This document shows, piece after piece, positions 24,901-36,308 of a stretch of DNA of 64,000 nt. The notes beneath the pieces were generated by a model. It searched no databases, had not been told where the DNA came from, and saw only the letters and a list, made by a program, of their open reading frames with translations. A program made the position numbers and the translations under genes. Origin of the DNA: Alviniconcha marisindica (taxonomy: Eukaryota > Mollusca > Gastropoda > Provannidae); contig JABMCL010001116.1 of the NCBI GenBank assembly GCA_018857735.1, positions 1,235,001 through 1,299,000 of the forward strand. The letters run 5' to 3'. Within the stretch, counting starts at the first letter, position 1; each line of letters starts with the position of its first letter.

Positions 24901-27900
24901 GCCCAGTCAAGAGAAGAAGGAAAAGTGGGAAGAAAGAAAGAAAGAACAGAAAAGCCTGCTGGGTGCATCTGTTTCTCCCAGAATCAAATCAGCTATTTGC
25001 TTCCCCAAAACAAAACAGAGGGTTATCAAAAGTATGATCGTGATGAGAATCATTATTATGTTGGTTGCCTAGGTCAGACACATATTTTGCGAGCTGAATA
25101 GCTCAACAAACAGTACATACATTTTTGTGCGTGTGGTTTCACGTGCATTTTTTTCTCACATTTTGATTGGTCTTAGTGTACATGCTGAGAGCAGTACCAG
25201 TGCGTAAAAAGGCTTTTGTGTTGTTGATGGACATTGATTTGTTTTAAGACACATGCTGAGAACAGTACCAGATAAATAATTTATGTGAAAAGACTTGTGT
25301 ATTGATGGCATTCTTTTAGTACACATGCTAAGAACAGTAACAGATGTGTGAAAAGGCTTGTATATTGATGAACATTGTTTTAATACACACGCTGAGAACA
25401 GTACAGGATCTGTAGAAAGGCTTGTTTGTTGATGGACATTGTTTTGTTGTCGTAGAAATTCTGAGAACAGTATCAGATGTGTAAAAAGGCTTGTGTGTTG
25501 ATGGACTGTGATTTTGTGCAGTTTACGTTACCACCAGCTCCACCCGGACTACATCCATCACCGACTCAGACTGCTGGGGCGCAGCTTTGACCTGCGAGTC
25601 TTGCTGGTGCAAGTAGACATTGTTAGTACCCTTCACTAACAACATTGAATCTCATACTTGTAGGTGTGCGTGTACCAGTGTGTGTGTGTATACAGGCATT
25701 TCTTTGCTTTCCTGAGGTTGACAGGATGTTGTCTAACTACTCAGTAATTTGTGTTTGCTTATGGGTGTGTCTCTGTTAGGTGTTCACGTGTCTGCATCAA
25801 TATGTTTCCAAGTTGATTAGTTCTGTTTTGACCTTCTGTATTCCTGTGTAATCAGTTCTGTTTTGATGTATTCCTACATATTTTTGGGGTGTATGTTGAC
25901 ACTGGTTCTGTTGCCTGGATTCAATTTTCTTCTGATGGATGGCCAAAATCAGGACTAGAAAAACAGCCTGTTTCTCTTCCCACAGAAAGACCCCCACCAT
26001 TTGCTGAAAGACCTGGCCAAAATCTGCATTCTAGCAGACTGCACGCTGATGGTGGCCTTCAGGTAATCAAGTAGTTAGCAAGGTTTGTATGTATATTTAC
26101 GTGAGCTTGCGTGAAAACAAAAGGTCAGACGTGATGCTCCTGTCTGTGTGTATGCATGTGTGCATGTATGAGTGTATGTAGAGGGTGACTGCATTGATGT
26201 TTTGGATCTACTGTCAGTCCTGTTTGTTCTTTTGAGTTTGTTCCTGCTGCTGCTGCTGTTGGTTTTTTTGATGATGGTGTTTCATGTGGTTGCAGTGCAG
26301 AGGAGGCTGGTAGATACCTGGAGACGTACAAGGTGTATGAAAACAAGGCAGTTGAAGCCATCATGGAACGAACTGACAGCAACTTTAATATACAGGTCAG
26401 TTCAAGCTTGGTGTGCATGCCTGTCTAATGCTGGGTTCTTTTTGTAGTTAAAGGGGGGCACCAAGTGAAAAAGCATCACGGGCCCCATCAGTAGGAATGC
26501 AATAAATAAAAAGACTTGCAGAAATTTTCCAGCCATTTATGGTTCATCTTTATTTTTCAAAATTGATCTTTGAAAGTCACAGAAATGTGGCTATGGGTGC
26601 TGCCATTTTGTGTCTTGACAGTTTGTGGTTGTGGTGTCGTGAACGAGGCCAGCATGTGTGGCAGAAGTACGTCGTGAGCCAACCTTTTCCTGCTCTTCTT
26701 TGGGAAAGAGTAAAACAGCATGGCTGCACCCTGAGGGGCTCAGATTGAAATCAAAAGAGTACTTGCGTTGCATGAATATTAATAGCACCATAATATGGCT
26801 TATTATCATGCCTGCAGATGGAAATATTCAGATTTTCAGTCCAACTTGTGTCTCTCTTTGTGTCCCCTTTAAGTCCTGCCTGCGGGGCCTGAGACCCTAA
26901 GAAGTTAGAGGGAGTTTGTGTTGAGCACACTTGGAACACCGAAGGATTCTGCATTGAGGGGGGCAACTGTGTGAGCCACGCTGTTGTTTCATTAATTGTG
27001 AGGGGATGGAGAGGCGGTCATCAGACAGTGCGCAAAAAGGTCACATGAAGAGAGAAGTGAAGCAAAGCCGACTGGGACATAGCACCATTCCTGTAGTAGG
27101 TGAATGCGTTCCACAAGGCCAGTATGACAATATTCTGCATCAGCCTTGGAAGACTTCTAATCTGTGGACTCACTCTCCTGGATATGCCGGAGTCTAGGAA
27201 AATGACTTAGCAGATGGACTGGCGGTCAAAACAACCATCCTAAGTGGTTTGTGTCTCAGAAGACCTGAAGTGTTGAGAAACTTGAGACACAACCAGCACG
27301 CACTACATTGTTAAACATGTTTGTGATTTTAACTGAAGGCTGTTATTGTTTGACATGCAGTTTTAACTGAAGGCTGTTAATGTTATTGTTAGACATGCTT
27401 GTGATTTAAACTGAAGTGGCTATTGTTTGACATGCAATTTGAACTGAAGGCTATTTTAACTGTTATTGCTAGACACGCTTGTGATTTAAACTGAAGTGGC
27501 TATTGTTTGACATGCGATTTGAACTGAAGGCTGTTTTAACTGTTATTGTTAGACACGTTTGTGATTTTAGCTGAAGGCTGTTATTGTTAATGTTAGACAT
27601 GTTTGTGATTTTAACTGAAGGCTGTTAATGTTAGACATGTTTGTGATTTTAGCTGAAGGCTGTTATTGTTAGACACGTTTGTGATTTTAGCTGAAAGCTG
27701 TTGTTGTCAAGCACTTTGTGCAGGTGTAGTTTTGCACTGAGGTGATTGTGCTTTGAAAAGATGCAAGTGCAGGGGGAAATGACACATTACCATTTCTTTG
27801 TTGTTTGCACAGTTAAGTGACTGCCTGACCAGGGTCAAATCGGTCAACAAGACAGACTGCGCCACTCTGCTGGCAACGTTTGGGGTATGTTCATTCACAG

Positions 27901-28666
27901 TCATTTTTACAGACTTTTTGCTGACCTGAGTAAGATTGGTTTGCAAGCTAACTTATTGTTGCAGAACATTTTGTTCCATGCCAAGGTTCTCAAAAGTTGA
28001 ATTGAGAGGCTGGTTAGAATCAGCTTTCTTTTTTCTTTTTTTAGGGCCAGACTGTATAGGCTGGACAGTTGTCTCTGATCATGGCCAATTTGCTGGCCGT
28101 ACAGACAGTGTGAATGATTCTTGCTTTAGCAGCAATGTTGTTTCAGCTGCAGGTTTTATGTGATTCAAATAAAGGATCTCTTTCTGTTGTCTCTGCAGAA
28201 TTTGCAAGGGATTATGGGAGCCAGCAGTGAAGACCTGGCCCTGTGTCCTGGCTTTGGTCCACAGAAGGCGAGTACACTCCTCTGTCCATTGTTCATGGGT
28301 CATTGCCTCGCATTGCAAACACAGTGCCAAATCACAGGCCATTTACCGAAAAGGACAATTTTCAGCCTGATTTTCAGTTTGTCCAGGGTTTATGACATGC
28401 AACCTCTGTCAGTCGTCAGTCAATAGAATGTCATCACGTTAACATGAAGTGTCACACATAGGGATACATATTGTAAATATATTTTAATTCTGTCTCTGGT
28501 TGGTTATTTGTATATTTGTGTTTGTGCCTGTCTCACTTTTCTCATTCTTTGAGCTGAAGTTTTGTTCAGAATGTTTCTGTTCTCATTTCAGGCCAAGCGT
28601 CTACATGATGTGTTTCGTGAACCTTTCCTAGTGTCCAAAAAACAGAGAGCAGACACAGGAAAATGA
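19296..28666 (+). CDS. ERCC1: DNA excision repair protein ERCC1, complete, 11 exons
   Basis: Non-catalytic partner of the XPF nuclease in nucleotide excision and crosslink repair. Exons: 19296-19364, 20765-21002, 21999-22392, 23838-23898, 24479-24582, 25522-25621, 25986-26062, 26296-26395, 27813-27884, 28199-28267 and 28592-28666 (stop TGA). All joins are in phase and give 452 residues. Human ERCC1 has 297, the excess being N-terminal. Residues 255-385 form the central XPA-binding, nuclease-like domain ([45 protein letters not shown]). Residues about 385-445 form the helix-hairpin-helix domain that pairs with XPF ([20 protein letters not shown]). The N-terminal RPLFRR resembles human KPLFRS. 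The ATG at 19296 has a better context than the in-frame ATG at 19257. Exon 3 contains a coding minisatellite, and the last intron has a GC donor. The poly(A) signal is probably 28845. Confidence 0.95.
20195..20520 (-). mobile_element. LINE 3'-end fragment, copy 1
   Basis: This stretch is recognisably homologous, in the same orientation, to 32870-33140 (shared TTGGGCTGAGGA, GGAGGCTGC-like, TTTTCTC, GCCTCC..TGCCAT, TTCCCACCTGTG). On the minus strand a broken frame resembles the C-terminal tail of molluscan LINE ORF2 (a basic helix, then spaced Cys, Arg and His residues). The assignment to LINE rests on my memory of such tails; the relationship of the two copies is seen directly. It lies in ERCC1 intron 1. 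Confidence 0.5.
21330..21692. repeat. 30-bp minisatellite in ERCC1 intron 2
   Basis: Twelve units of the form TATGGTCTGCTGTATACAGT plus CTGTACAGTG. Variants GTACATTATA and GCACAGTGTA alternate in the distal half, so there is a 60-bp higher-order unit. All reading frames through it are long because 30 is a multiple of 3. Confidence 0.95.
21880..21967. repeat. (GA)n/(CA)n compound microsatellite
   Basis: A GAGA run, then about 55 bp of CACA, then GAGA, just ahead of the acceptor of ERCC1 exon 3. Confidence 0.95.
22058..22273 (+). repeat. In-frame 54-bp coding minisatellite, four copies, in ERCC1 exon 3
   Basis: Four essentially identical 54-bp units (22058-22111, 22112-22165, 22166-22219, 22220-22273) encode four copies of the 18-residue block [18 protein letters not shown], residues about 123-194 of ERCC1. 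The exon has good flanking splice sites and joins its neighbours in phase. The block lies in the disordered N-terminal region. Confidence 0.9.
22506..22638 (+). other. Possible alternative terminal exon of ERCC1
   Basis: The acceptor-like CTGGCTTTTTCAG at 22493-22505 would join in phase to exon 3 (ending 22392) and give 43 further codons, acidic and serine-rich, to a TGA at 22636. No donor in this stretch would rejoin exon 4 in phase, so it could only be an alternative last exon or chance. It would produce a protein lacking the XPF-binding and DNA-binding parts. Confidence 0.2.
22905..22970 (+). repeat. Dispersed repeat end (CTTTATTCATCCC type)
   Basis: CTTTATTCATCCCAGCGGGA followed by AATTAATTTGTTACACT resembles a family also seen near 34535-34585 (AATTCTTTATTCCTTCAAAG). 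These look like ends of a dispersed retroelement family; assignment is tentative. Confidence 0.3.
23301..23327. repeat. Poly(C) tract
   Basis: A run of about 26 C on the plus strand in an ERCC1 intron, one of the longest G/C homopolymers in the window. Confidence 0.9.
23754..23859 (+). repeat. 53-bp duplication containing the ERCC1 exon 4 acceptor
   Basis: Two tandem copies (starts 23754 and 23807) of TGAATGCATGCCTGATT, a pyrimidine-rich TTTCAG and TGTCCTACCAACACT / TGTTCTACCGACACT. The second copy is the true acceptor plus the first bases of exon 4. Splicing to the first copy would read into a TGA after eight codons. Confidence 0.95.
24868..24912 (+). repeat. Dispersed TAAG-tail repeat, copy in an ERCC1 intron
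   Basis: GAAGTAAGTAAGTAAGTAAC followed by TTGGTGTTTTATGCCCAGTC; see 18940-19030 and 62385-62440. Confidence 0.6.
25190..25521. repeat. About 65-bp diverged array running up to the ERCC1 exon 6 acceptor
   Basis: Five units with ATGCTGAGAACAGTACCAGA, AAAAGGCTTGTGT and TTGATGGACATTG. Each ends in a T-rich segment, often with AG (TTTTAAG, TTTTAG, GTCGTAG), in the position where the last unit ends TTTTGTGCAG, the real acceptor. Similarity to the acceptor itself is weaker than in the other arrays. Confidence 0.75.
26450..26730 (+). repeat. Dispersed repeat, copy 2
   Basis: Reverse-complement relative of 16020-16345; see GCTGCCATTTTGTGTCTTGA and CCAACCTTTTCCTGCTCTTC. It lies in the ERCC1 intron between exons 8 and 9. 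Confidence 0.5.
27310..27710. repeat. About 45-bp diverged minisatellite in an ERCC1 intron
   Basis: Around nine units assembled from TGTTAGACATGTTTGTGATT, TTAACTGAAGGCTG and TTATTG blocks in varying order, so unit length is irregular. Confidence 0.9.
28268..28591 (+). other. GC-AG intron (last intron of ERCC1)
   Basis: Exon 10 must end CCACAGAAG and exon 11 must start GCCAAGCGT to encode the conserved GPQK-AKRL. The intron therefore begins GCGAGT and ends TTTCAG. The nearest GT at 28272 would shift the frame. GC donors with a strong flanking match (AAG before, AGT at +4 to +6) are a known minor class of U2 introns. Confidence 0.85.
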
Positions 28667-28844
28667 CCAACACGTAAACAGCACACTCTCGTTATTAAAT
28701 TATAACAATTAATGAATTAGGTCTTTATAATAATAACAAAAAATAATATGTAGTTTTTATAAAGGTCAAATTTGCACCTTGCAATTTACAGAGCATTCCA
28801 GCTTTGGTTTTTCTCCGTTACACAGAAGGGTATATCCAGAACAG

Positions 28845-28850
28845 AATAAA
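28845..28850 (+). terminator. Poly(A) signal of ERCC1
   Basis: AATAAA 179 bp after the ERCC1 stop codon, the first canonical signal downstream. Confidence 0.6.
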
Positions 28851-29452
28851 GTGGAACCCTGTGAAGGAGTCCAGTATGATGAAATTCTGCTTCAAGGAGT
28901 CTTGTATGATGAAATTTTGCTTCATTTATGAAGGTGATTCAAACATCCCTTAGTATACCTTCCGTGTATCTTTAGTACTCTTGAACACTTTTTTAGTGAA
29001 ATTATGAAGGCTGTAGTTTTCAAGTTTAACAGCCATGTGGCCAGAATCCATAGGTTTAAGCCATCCAATTAAAAAAAAAAAATGAAATGTGCTGTTTTTT
29101 GGCACCATCTGAGAACAAGAGGGGATCTTTCTTTTTTTCCAGGCTGTGGTGAAACAATGGGTGCATGCAGTAAAAAACAGCAACTTAATAGTTCATCAAG
29201 AAGCTCAGGTTACCTCTTTTAAAAGTGGGAGGGGGTTGATGTTAGTTTGCTTGAAGTGACTCACCGCATGCCTGGTTTTATTTAGTGTACTTTGAAGTCA
29301 GGTCTGTCCAGTTAGGTATGAGCTTGAGTGTACACGTTTTGTAATGTATTCTTGGGCAAATCCAACCTGGCCTTTTTATTGGTCATTATTTGACTTAGTG
29401 CAATATTAGAACAAGTACAATGACTGTTTCTTTCAGTGACTGGTATTGCAGA

Positions 29453-29454
<2 letters not shown>

Positions 29455-29491
<37 letters not shown>

Positions 29492-29508
29492 AGAGAGAGA
29501 CAGAGAGG
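29455..29508. repeat. (TG)n followed by GA-rich run
   Basis: Pure TG run of about 35 bp grading into GAGAGA. Confidence 0.95.
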
Positions 29509-29689
29509 GTTTAGATGCTATTATACATACAGTATGTGATATGTAAAACTGAATACAAAATAAAAAGGCTGAAAACATGTTCAACCACTTTGTATAATTA
29601 AATGCAGGCATCAGCACCCCCCCCCCCCCCCCCACTCCTCCACAATCACTCAGTAATATCATCATGCAAAAACTTTCTCTTTTTTAACC

Positions 29690-29695
29690 TTTATT
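29690..29695 (-). terminator. Candidate poly(A) signal of GNPTG
   Basis: AATAAA on the minus strand, about 1.58 kb past the GNPTG stop. Another lies at 29820-29825. The choice between them cannot be made from sequence. Confidence 0.35.
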
Positions 29696-30109
29696 AAATA
29701 CAACCCTCAAAACATTCAGGTAAAGCCACAAGAACAAACAAAAATCCCTGCATGGCTCATGACGATACTGTACCCCAATGCAAACATTCCAGTACTTCCA
29801 TTCATGCAAGCATAGCCACTTTATTCACACAACACTCATTGTATTTCCACATAACCACAACCAGACAAGATTTTTGTGCCAAGACATGGCATTTCGTCAA
29901 CTGGTAACATGTCAGTTTTCATCGGAACTGATATTTTGGAATCTGCCATCTGCACATTATTTTATCATGATCGCACACTTTCATTACACACTACATTAAC
30001 ACACACAACACTCATTATTTCCCAATGTAACCACATTATTTGCTCATGTTCACGCAACACTCATCTCCTTGCTTAGCAGACATGCAGATCCATGTGATAT
30101 TTTCATCAG

Positions 30110-30310
30110 TACTGTTGAAATGACACCATACATTTACAGTTGACTGCTTCATGTGTGTGTGTGTGTGCAACATTTTTCATCAGTACTGTTGGAATGTTTG
30201 TGTGTGTGCAACACTTTCTCCAGTACGGCTGGCATGACACTATATATAGACTCCACTGTGTGTGTGCAGGCGTGTATGACCAGTATTACTGGAATGACAC
30301 TAATTCTATT
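30110..30310. repeat. About 60-bp diverged tandem repeat with TGTG core
   Basis: Three to four copies with TCAGTACTGTTGGAATG/AGTATTACTGGAATGACAC and a TGTGTGTG-GCAACA segment. It lies within the likely GNPTG 3' UTR. Confidence 0.75.
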
Positions 30311-30639
30311 ACAGTTGAAACCACAAATGCCTCCATCCTTCCAAGCAACACCCCAAAAGAAGCACTGCCAAACGCAGCCGCCTGAATGTAGCACTTAATA
30401 TTCCCATTTAAAAGCAGTTTTAAAAAAACCAGAAACATGCATAATGCTGGTAATGACACTGGGCATTACTCATCTTTGTCATCCTGCAAGTGGTTCACTT
30501 GCTAAAATTCCTCTTTGTCATCCTCAAGTGGTTCATTTGCTGCTAAAATTCATTGTCGTCCACAAGGGGTTCACTTGATGCTAAGTCTATGTATATGATG
30601 CATTGTGTGCAGCATTTGTTCCAGTGGTATCTGAAATCA

Positions 30640-30735
30640 AAATGGCTTTGGTGTAAGCTTATAGTTTATACATGCATTGGTGTAAACCTATAGTTTATAC
30701 ATGCATTGGCGTAAGCTTATAGTTTATGCATACAG
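30640..30735. repeat. 31-bp repeat, three copies
   Basis: GTGTAAGCTTATAGTTTATA followed by CATGCATTG, three times, with small differences. Confidence 0.95.
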
Positions 30736-31273
30736 TTATTCTTGGGGTCTCTTTTCCTTACAATACATCCATTGTTCTCTCTTTGGGTTCTACTTCAATA
30801 AAACATCATGCTGCACTGCAACAGGGGATGGAATAAAACAGGAAATATCAGTTTAGACTTGCAAAGCCTCTTTATGGCAAAAATAATTACAGTGCAGCAT
30901 TTAAACCCACTAGGGTGAGCACATGAAGCTTTACAAGTAGACAACAAATTGGCAGATGCACCAAACAATGTACAATTCCTCAATATTTCAACAGTCAATA
31001 GATGCAAGTAAGAAAAATGGAAAACCGGCCATGTAACAACCAAACAGCACTAACCATTCCAGTGGATATTCAAAACACACTGTGTAAAGCTACAGTCACT
31101 CATTCTGAGTTGCATATGACTAGAGTGCACACACAGAAAACAGCACTTAGTTGCCATTGTGAAGCACTTAGGGCTTATCTTGAGAAGAGGCATTCAACAA
31201 GTGTGCATATAAATAAATACAACAAATACGCTAACGAATATTTTAGCACAATGCTTATCAAACTGATAAACAT

Positions 31274-34200
31274 TCAGTACTTACTTTTGTATTCAGCCAG
31301 TTCCAATTTGAGTTGTTCTACCTCCTGTTGCAATTGCCTATACATCTGTGGAAGGATGGAGAAACAAAAATAAAAGTACCTGTAATTGTAGTCCACACCT
31401 ACTATACATCTGTGGAAGGATGGAGAAACCAAAATAAAAGTACCTGTAATTATAGTCTACACCTACTATGCATCTGTGGAAGGATGGAGAAACAAAAATG
31501 AAAGTACCTGTAATTGTAGTCTACACCTATTATTTCAAAATTCAAGATTACAATATTTTTTCATACAAGAAAATCACAGACTGCACTTCAAACTCCCTGT
31601 CACCACTGGTGTAGCACCACCAACAAGCTCACAAATAAACGTTCTTACTTGTGTCAATTTGTGACCCTCTCCCATGAAACTGTGTTAAGCTGCATTTTAA
31701 CTGTGCATTTTTGGAAACCGCAGCCCCTGCTGATTATTTTGGTATCTAAATGAAGACTGTAGGAACAAAAATACTGAAATGGAGGCTATTTGAAGTTGCT
31801 AAGCATTATAGCAGCCATTTTGAGAAAACTACCCTTAGCAACTGTGGTTTTGAGTTTGCCAATCTTCCAGATTCTGCTCATGGTAATAAATTAAACAATG
31901 GTGTATGACGTATGGAGGTTCTGATGGGGTAAAAATATGTTTGATCTGGCCAAATGTCTGCATTTTATGTAATAATTGTTAGCATTAGAAGCACTTAAAC
32001 CTGCTTTTTAACAATTCTATTTATAAAAGAAAATATAACTACTTGATAGTTTAAGGTCTAAAGAACATAATTTTGCCAAAAGATGAAATACCTAAATCAC
32101 CCCCCAGGGGCTATTTCTGTCTCTAGGGCCAATCTACAGCTGTGACTTAAGACTGATTTCATGGGAGAGGGACACGTTTAAGAAATTGGGATGAAAAAAG
32201 TACCTGGGAATGGTCAAATGTCATAAGATGCCTTAAACAAGAGGGGATTGAAAAACCAGGATTCCTCCACACAACCTCAAGGGACAACACTCCGACAAAG
32301 TGGAACTGGATACATATTAACACAGGAACACATGTGCTAAAGCCATTTTGTGGTGTGCAAACGCAATCTTTTTCCTGCAACGTACCTGACTACAGTGAGC
32401 AAGGGAATTGAAATCAGTGGCTTGCTTCTGCTTTTCCTTCTCTTCATGGGCCACAACGGCCGCTGCTAGCTGTTGTCTTTGGTCGGCCGTCAGTCGCAGC
32501 CCTGCCTCCTCCAGAATCAGCTGCAAACGTTTCCTGTAGCCCTGAAACACCAAGAACACAACGTCAATTTCACCACTTCCTTCTCTAGAAACCTAGAATA
32601 CACAGGGAGTCATTTCCTGCAGTTCTGACACATCAACAACACAGCATCAGTTTCACCCCTGCCTTCTCTACAATACACAGGGAATTGCTTTCTGTAGCCC
32701 TGAAATATCAAGAACACAACGTCACACAGGGAGCCATTTCCTGCAGCTCTGACACCTCCAGAACATAATGTCAATCACAGTCCTGTTCCACTAAAACTAA
32801 CTGCAGTGTGTTGATGGCCGATTCCTCACACACAAGGATCTGGGAAGGCTGACGGTCACCTCTTGCAGACCTTTTGGTGGCTACAGAGTGAGAGTCTTGA
32901 TGCCAGACCCTGCTGCACTTTGGACAGGCGATGGCTTGGGCTGAGGACAGCTGGGTGGCTGCTCACTCCATTTGCTTCATGTGTCACCCCTTTGCACCTT
33001 TACGCCTCTGTTGTGACCTTACAACTGGTTTTTCTCACAATGAGTGCCAACTTGAGGCCTGCCTCCTGCTGCCATAACAGATGGCCGATTTCCACCTGTG
33101 CAAGCTGTCTCTTTGAATGATCTTTGGGAATATCACTCAAATCCGCTGTAGTGCAACTGTTTCCAACAACACTACGTTGTGGCTTATTGGCGCATAAAAG
33201 AGTGCAAATCTTTAAGATGAAGGTGCCTGGAGGCACTAAATACATGAAGGCCCAATGCTTTCAACTCTGTTTTCACCTTTTCTGTGAGTTCTTTGCGAAA
33301 CCTCTGTCCCTCCAGCTGGTCCCATCTGGTCCTGAGCTGCAGGGGGAGGGTTGGGTAGACCAGCAAAGCTTGTGGGTGGCACACCAGGGGTGTGTGGAAA
33401 ACCATGACATAGTGACATGTGCTTGGCTCTGAAACACTGATGATTTCACTGCTGTTGCCACACTTCAGCTGGACCTGGACAAGCGTAAATCACAACTTGG
33501 AGATGATGTCAACAATGTCAATGACGAGCCTTCAATACAGGGGTTAGGGCTTGGAAATATGGACAGGGACAACACCTGTACACACAAAGATAGAAATGAG
33601 CTTGGAGACCAAAAAAAAGTGATGATAAGACCTGCACATATAGGGATTACAGCTCAATACATGGACAGTGACAAGACCTGAAGACAGTGATTAAAGCTCA
33701 GTACATGGACAGTGACAAGACCTGAACACACAAGGATTACGCCTGATACATGGACGGCAACAAGACCTGAACACACAAGGATTACGCCTGATACATGGAC
33801 GGCAACAAGACCTGAACACACAAGGATTACGCCTGATACATGGACGGCAACAAGACCTGAACACACAAGGATTACGCCTGATACATGGACGGCAACAAGA
33901 CCTGAACACACAAGGATTACGCCTGATACATGGGCGGCAACAAGACCTGAACACACAAGGATTACGCCTGATACATGGACGGCAACAAGACCTGAACACA
34001 CAGGGATTAAAGCTCAGAACATAGGCAGTGACAAGACCTGAAGAAAGGGAATAAAACTCAGTACATGGGCAGTGACAAGACCTGAATACACAGAAATACA
34101 TGGCCAGGAGAGGCAAGACCTGAACACAAGGGAATAGAAAATGACAATGATAGCTTAACTTTCCATCTTCCCATGAATTTCAGACTGAAAAAGTATTTTA

Positions 34201-36269
34201 TCATATCTCACAATAATACAGTGTTTACTGTACCATGTTCATCACCAATTATAATATATTTGCTCTCAAACAGCATCCAAAATATATACATGTACATACA
34301 TAAAGCATATGACTACAGACACACGTGAGAACATGTACACAAGCACTTCAATACCCCCCCTTCTTCCACATTTGAAAACTAGTACCTTAACACTGCGACG
34401 AATCTGGCCACAGTCATCACCTTGTTGCATCTCCATGGAAACAAAGGTATTGTTCTCTACTTCCCATTCCTGCCAGACCCTGAACACAAGCAGAGTTGAA
34501 CAATTAGACATAACCATAGTCAAGTCAGGTCAAGTCAAGAAATTCTTTATTCCTTCAAAGGAAAATGTGGGTGCCACACATAAGAACAAAGACAATGGAC
34601 ATACAGTGGAGTGTATATAACCGTAAAGACAATACTAACACAGCGCTATATTTGTTTTCACTTCCCAAACACGTTCTTCACAATAGAAGTTTACAAAGGA
34701 CAGGTGTGTGTGTGTGCACTTTCACTAACATTCCTTGCTGACAGATTTAACCAATGGAGATGGATCCCCCCACTTTTCTGAAACATTTCCCTTTATACTT
34801 TCCAATTCCATGTAAATGAACCCCTCGCCAGGGACCATCACTCTTCTAACACCACTTTCATTTGGTTGTCTGGATGGTATTAGAAGAGAGGCTCCCCTGT
34901 AATAGCCAATACTTAACATCAGTCAATATTGCAATCTACTTAATGCCAGACAGTATTGCAGTCTACTTAATTAATGCCAGTCAATATTGCAGTCTACGTA
35001 ATGCCAGTCAGTATGATAGTCTCATTAATACTAGTTAATATTGCAGTCTACGTAATGCCAGTCAATATGACAGTCTGCTTAATACTAGTCAATATTGCAG
35101 TCTGCTTAATGCCTTTTAATATGACAGTCTGCTTAATACACGTCAATATAGCAGTCAACTTAATGCCAGTTAATAAGACAGTCTGCTTAATACCATTGCC
35201 AGTCTCCATGTCATTTTGCACTGAACAGACAGTTCTCATTTGGATATAAAAAAATGGGACCATCTGCTCACTTTGTGAATGTAGTATATGAATGTTTTTA
35301 AAAGCAATGACTGTGATCTGAAGCTAATGTAGTATATGAATGTTTTTAAAAGCAATGACTGTGATCTGAAGTTAGGTTTGCAACTGGTAATTCCAAAACA
35401 CTCCATTTAATGATTTACATGTAAAGTAACATTCTTTTTAACACATTACGAAACACAACATTTGATGATTTACATTTAAAGTAAATATGTTTTTAACACA
35501 GTCATGACATAAGTGTAGCATGATACAAGCTGGTATCTAGTCACATAAACAGCAGTGACTGTAGATATGTACAGATCTGTAAAATAGCCACCTATCCTTC
35601 TGATCTTGTTAACATAGATTCAGAAAAGTGTACCGGTATTTAAACTGACTTGTGACTTACCCAAGCACACCGTTATATGGATTCCAGTGATAGCCTTGCT
35701 CATGCTGAGTAACATTGGAGAATGGGCAAAAATTATATTTGTAACTGCAACAGAAGAAACCGGTTTTCATCATTGGTGAGTTATACAGAACTCAGGCTGA
35801 CTTAAATTAACACACAAGTTATAAAACAATTTTATATATAAAAATCTTAATTAAGACCAACTGTTTTACATGAGCATGATGAAGCAAATCCAAAGGAGCA
35901 GCGCAACATGTCTGTTTCCATTTTAGTTACACAAAAACACATGGATTCATTCACACAAGCAAGAACATCCCTGCAATACCCTCCCCTACCCAAAACAACA
36001 ACAGCAAACACACACGCACTCACTTTTCAAGTGTTTTTGAGAAGCATCGTTTGCGCAGGTGAATGAGATGGTGTGGGCCAGACACGTTGGCTGGCTGGAC
36101 ACGCATTTTGAGTTTGTCATCATTCTCCAACCCACCGCCCCACTGCTGGAAGTTGCTGTTGCCAAACCTGCCAATCATGACAGTCAAAATCTCAGGTGAA
36201 ACAGTCTGATCAGTACAATTACTACTACTGCTGAGCATCAGCCTAACAAATAATCTCTCAACTCTTGCA

Positions 36270-36308
<39 letters not shown>

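Larger units (their letters stand above)
28667..31273. other. Convergent intergenic interval with the ERCC1 and GNPTG 3' UTRs
   Basis: ERCC1 ends by about 28.87 kb (AATAAA at 28845-28850). On the minus strand the GNPTG 3' UTR probably runs from 31273 to one of the TTTATT sites (AATAAA on the minus strand) at 29820-29825 or 29690-29695. No further exon was supported. A 31-bp duplication lies at 28865-28922 and a poly(C) run near 29619-29634. Confidence 0.6.

Noticed and set aside
33654..34116. Long open frames on both strands with repeated blocks
   Set aside because: 45-bp minisatellite in a GNPTG intron.
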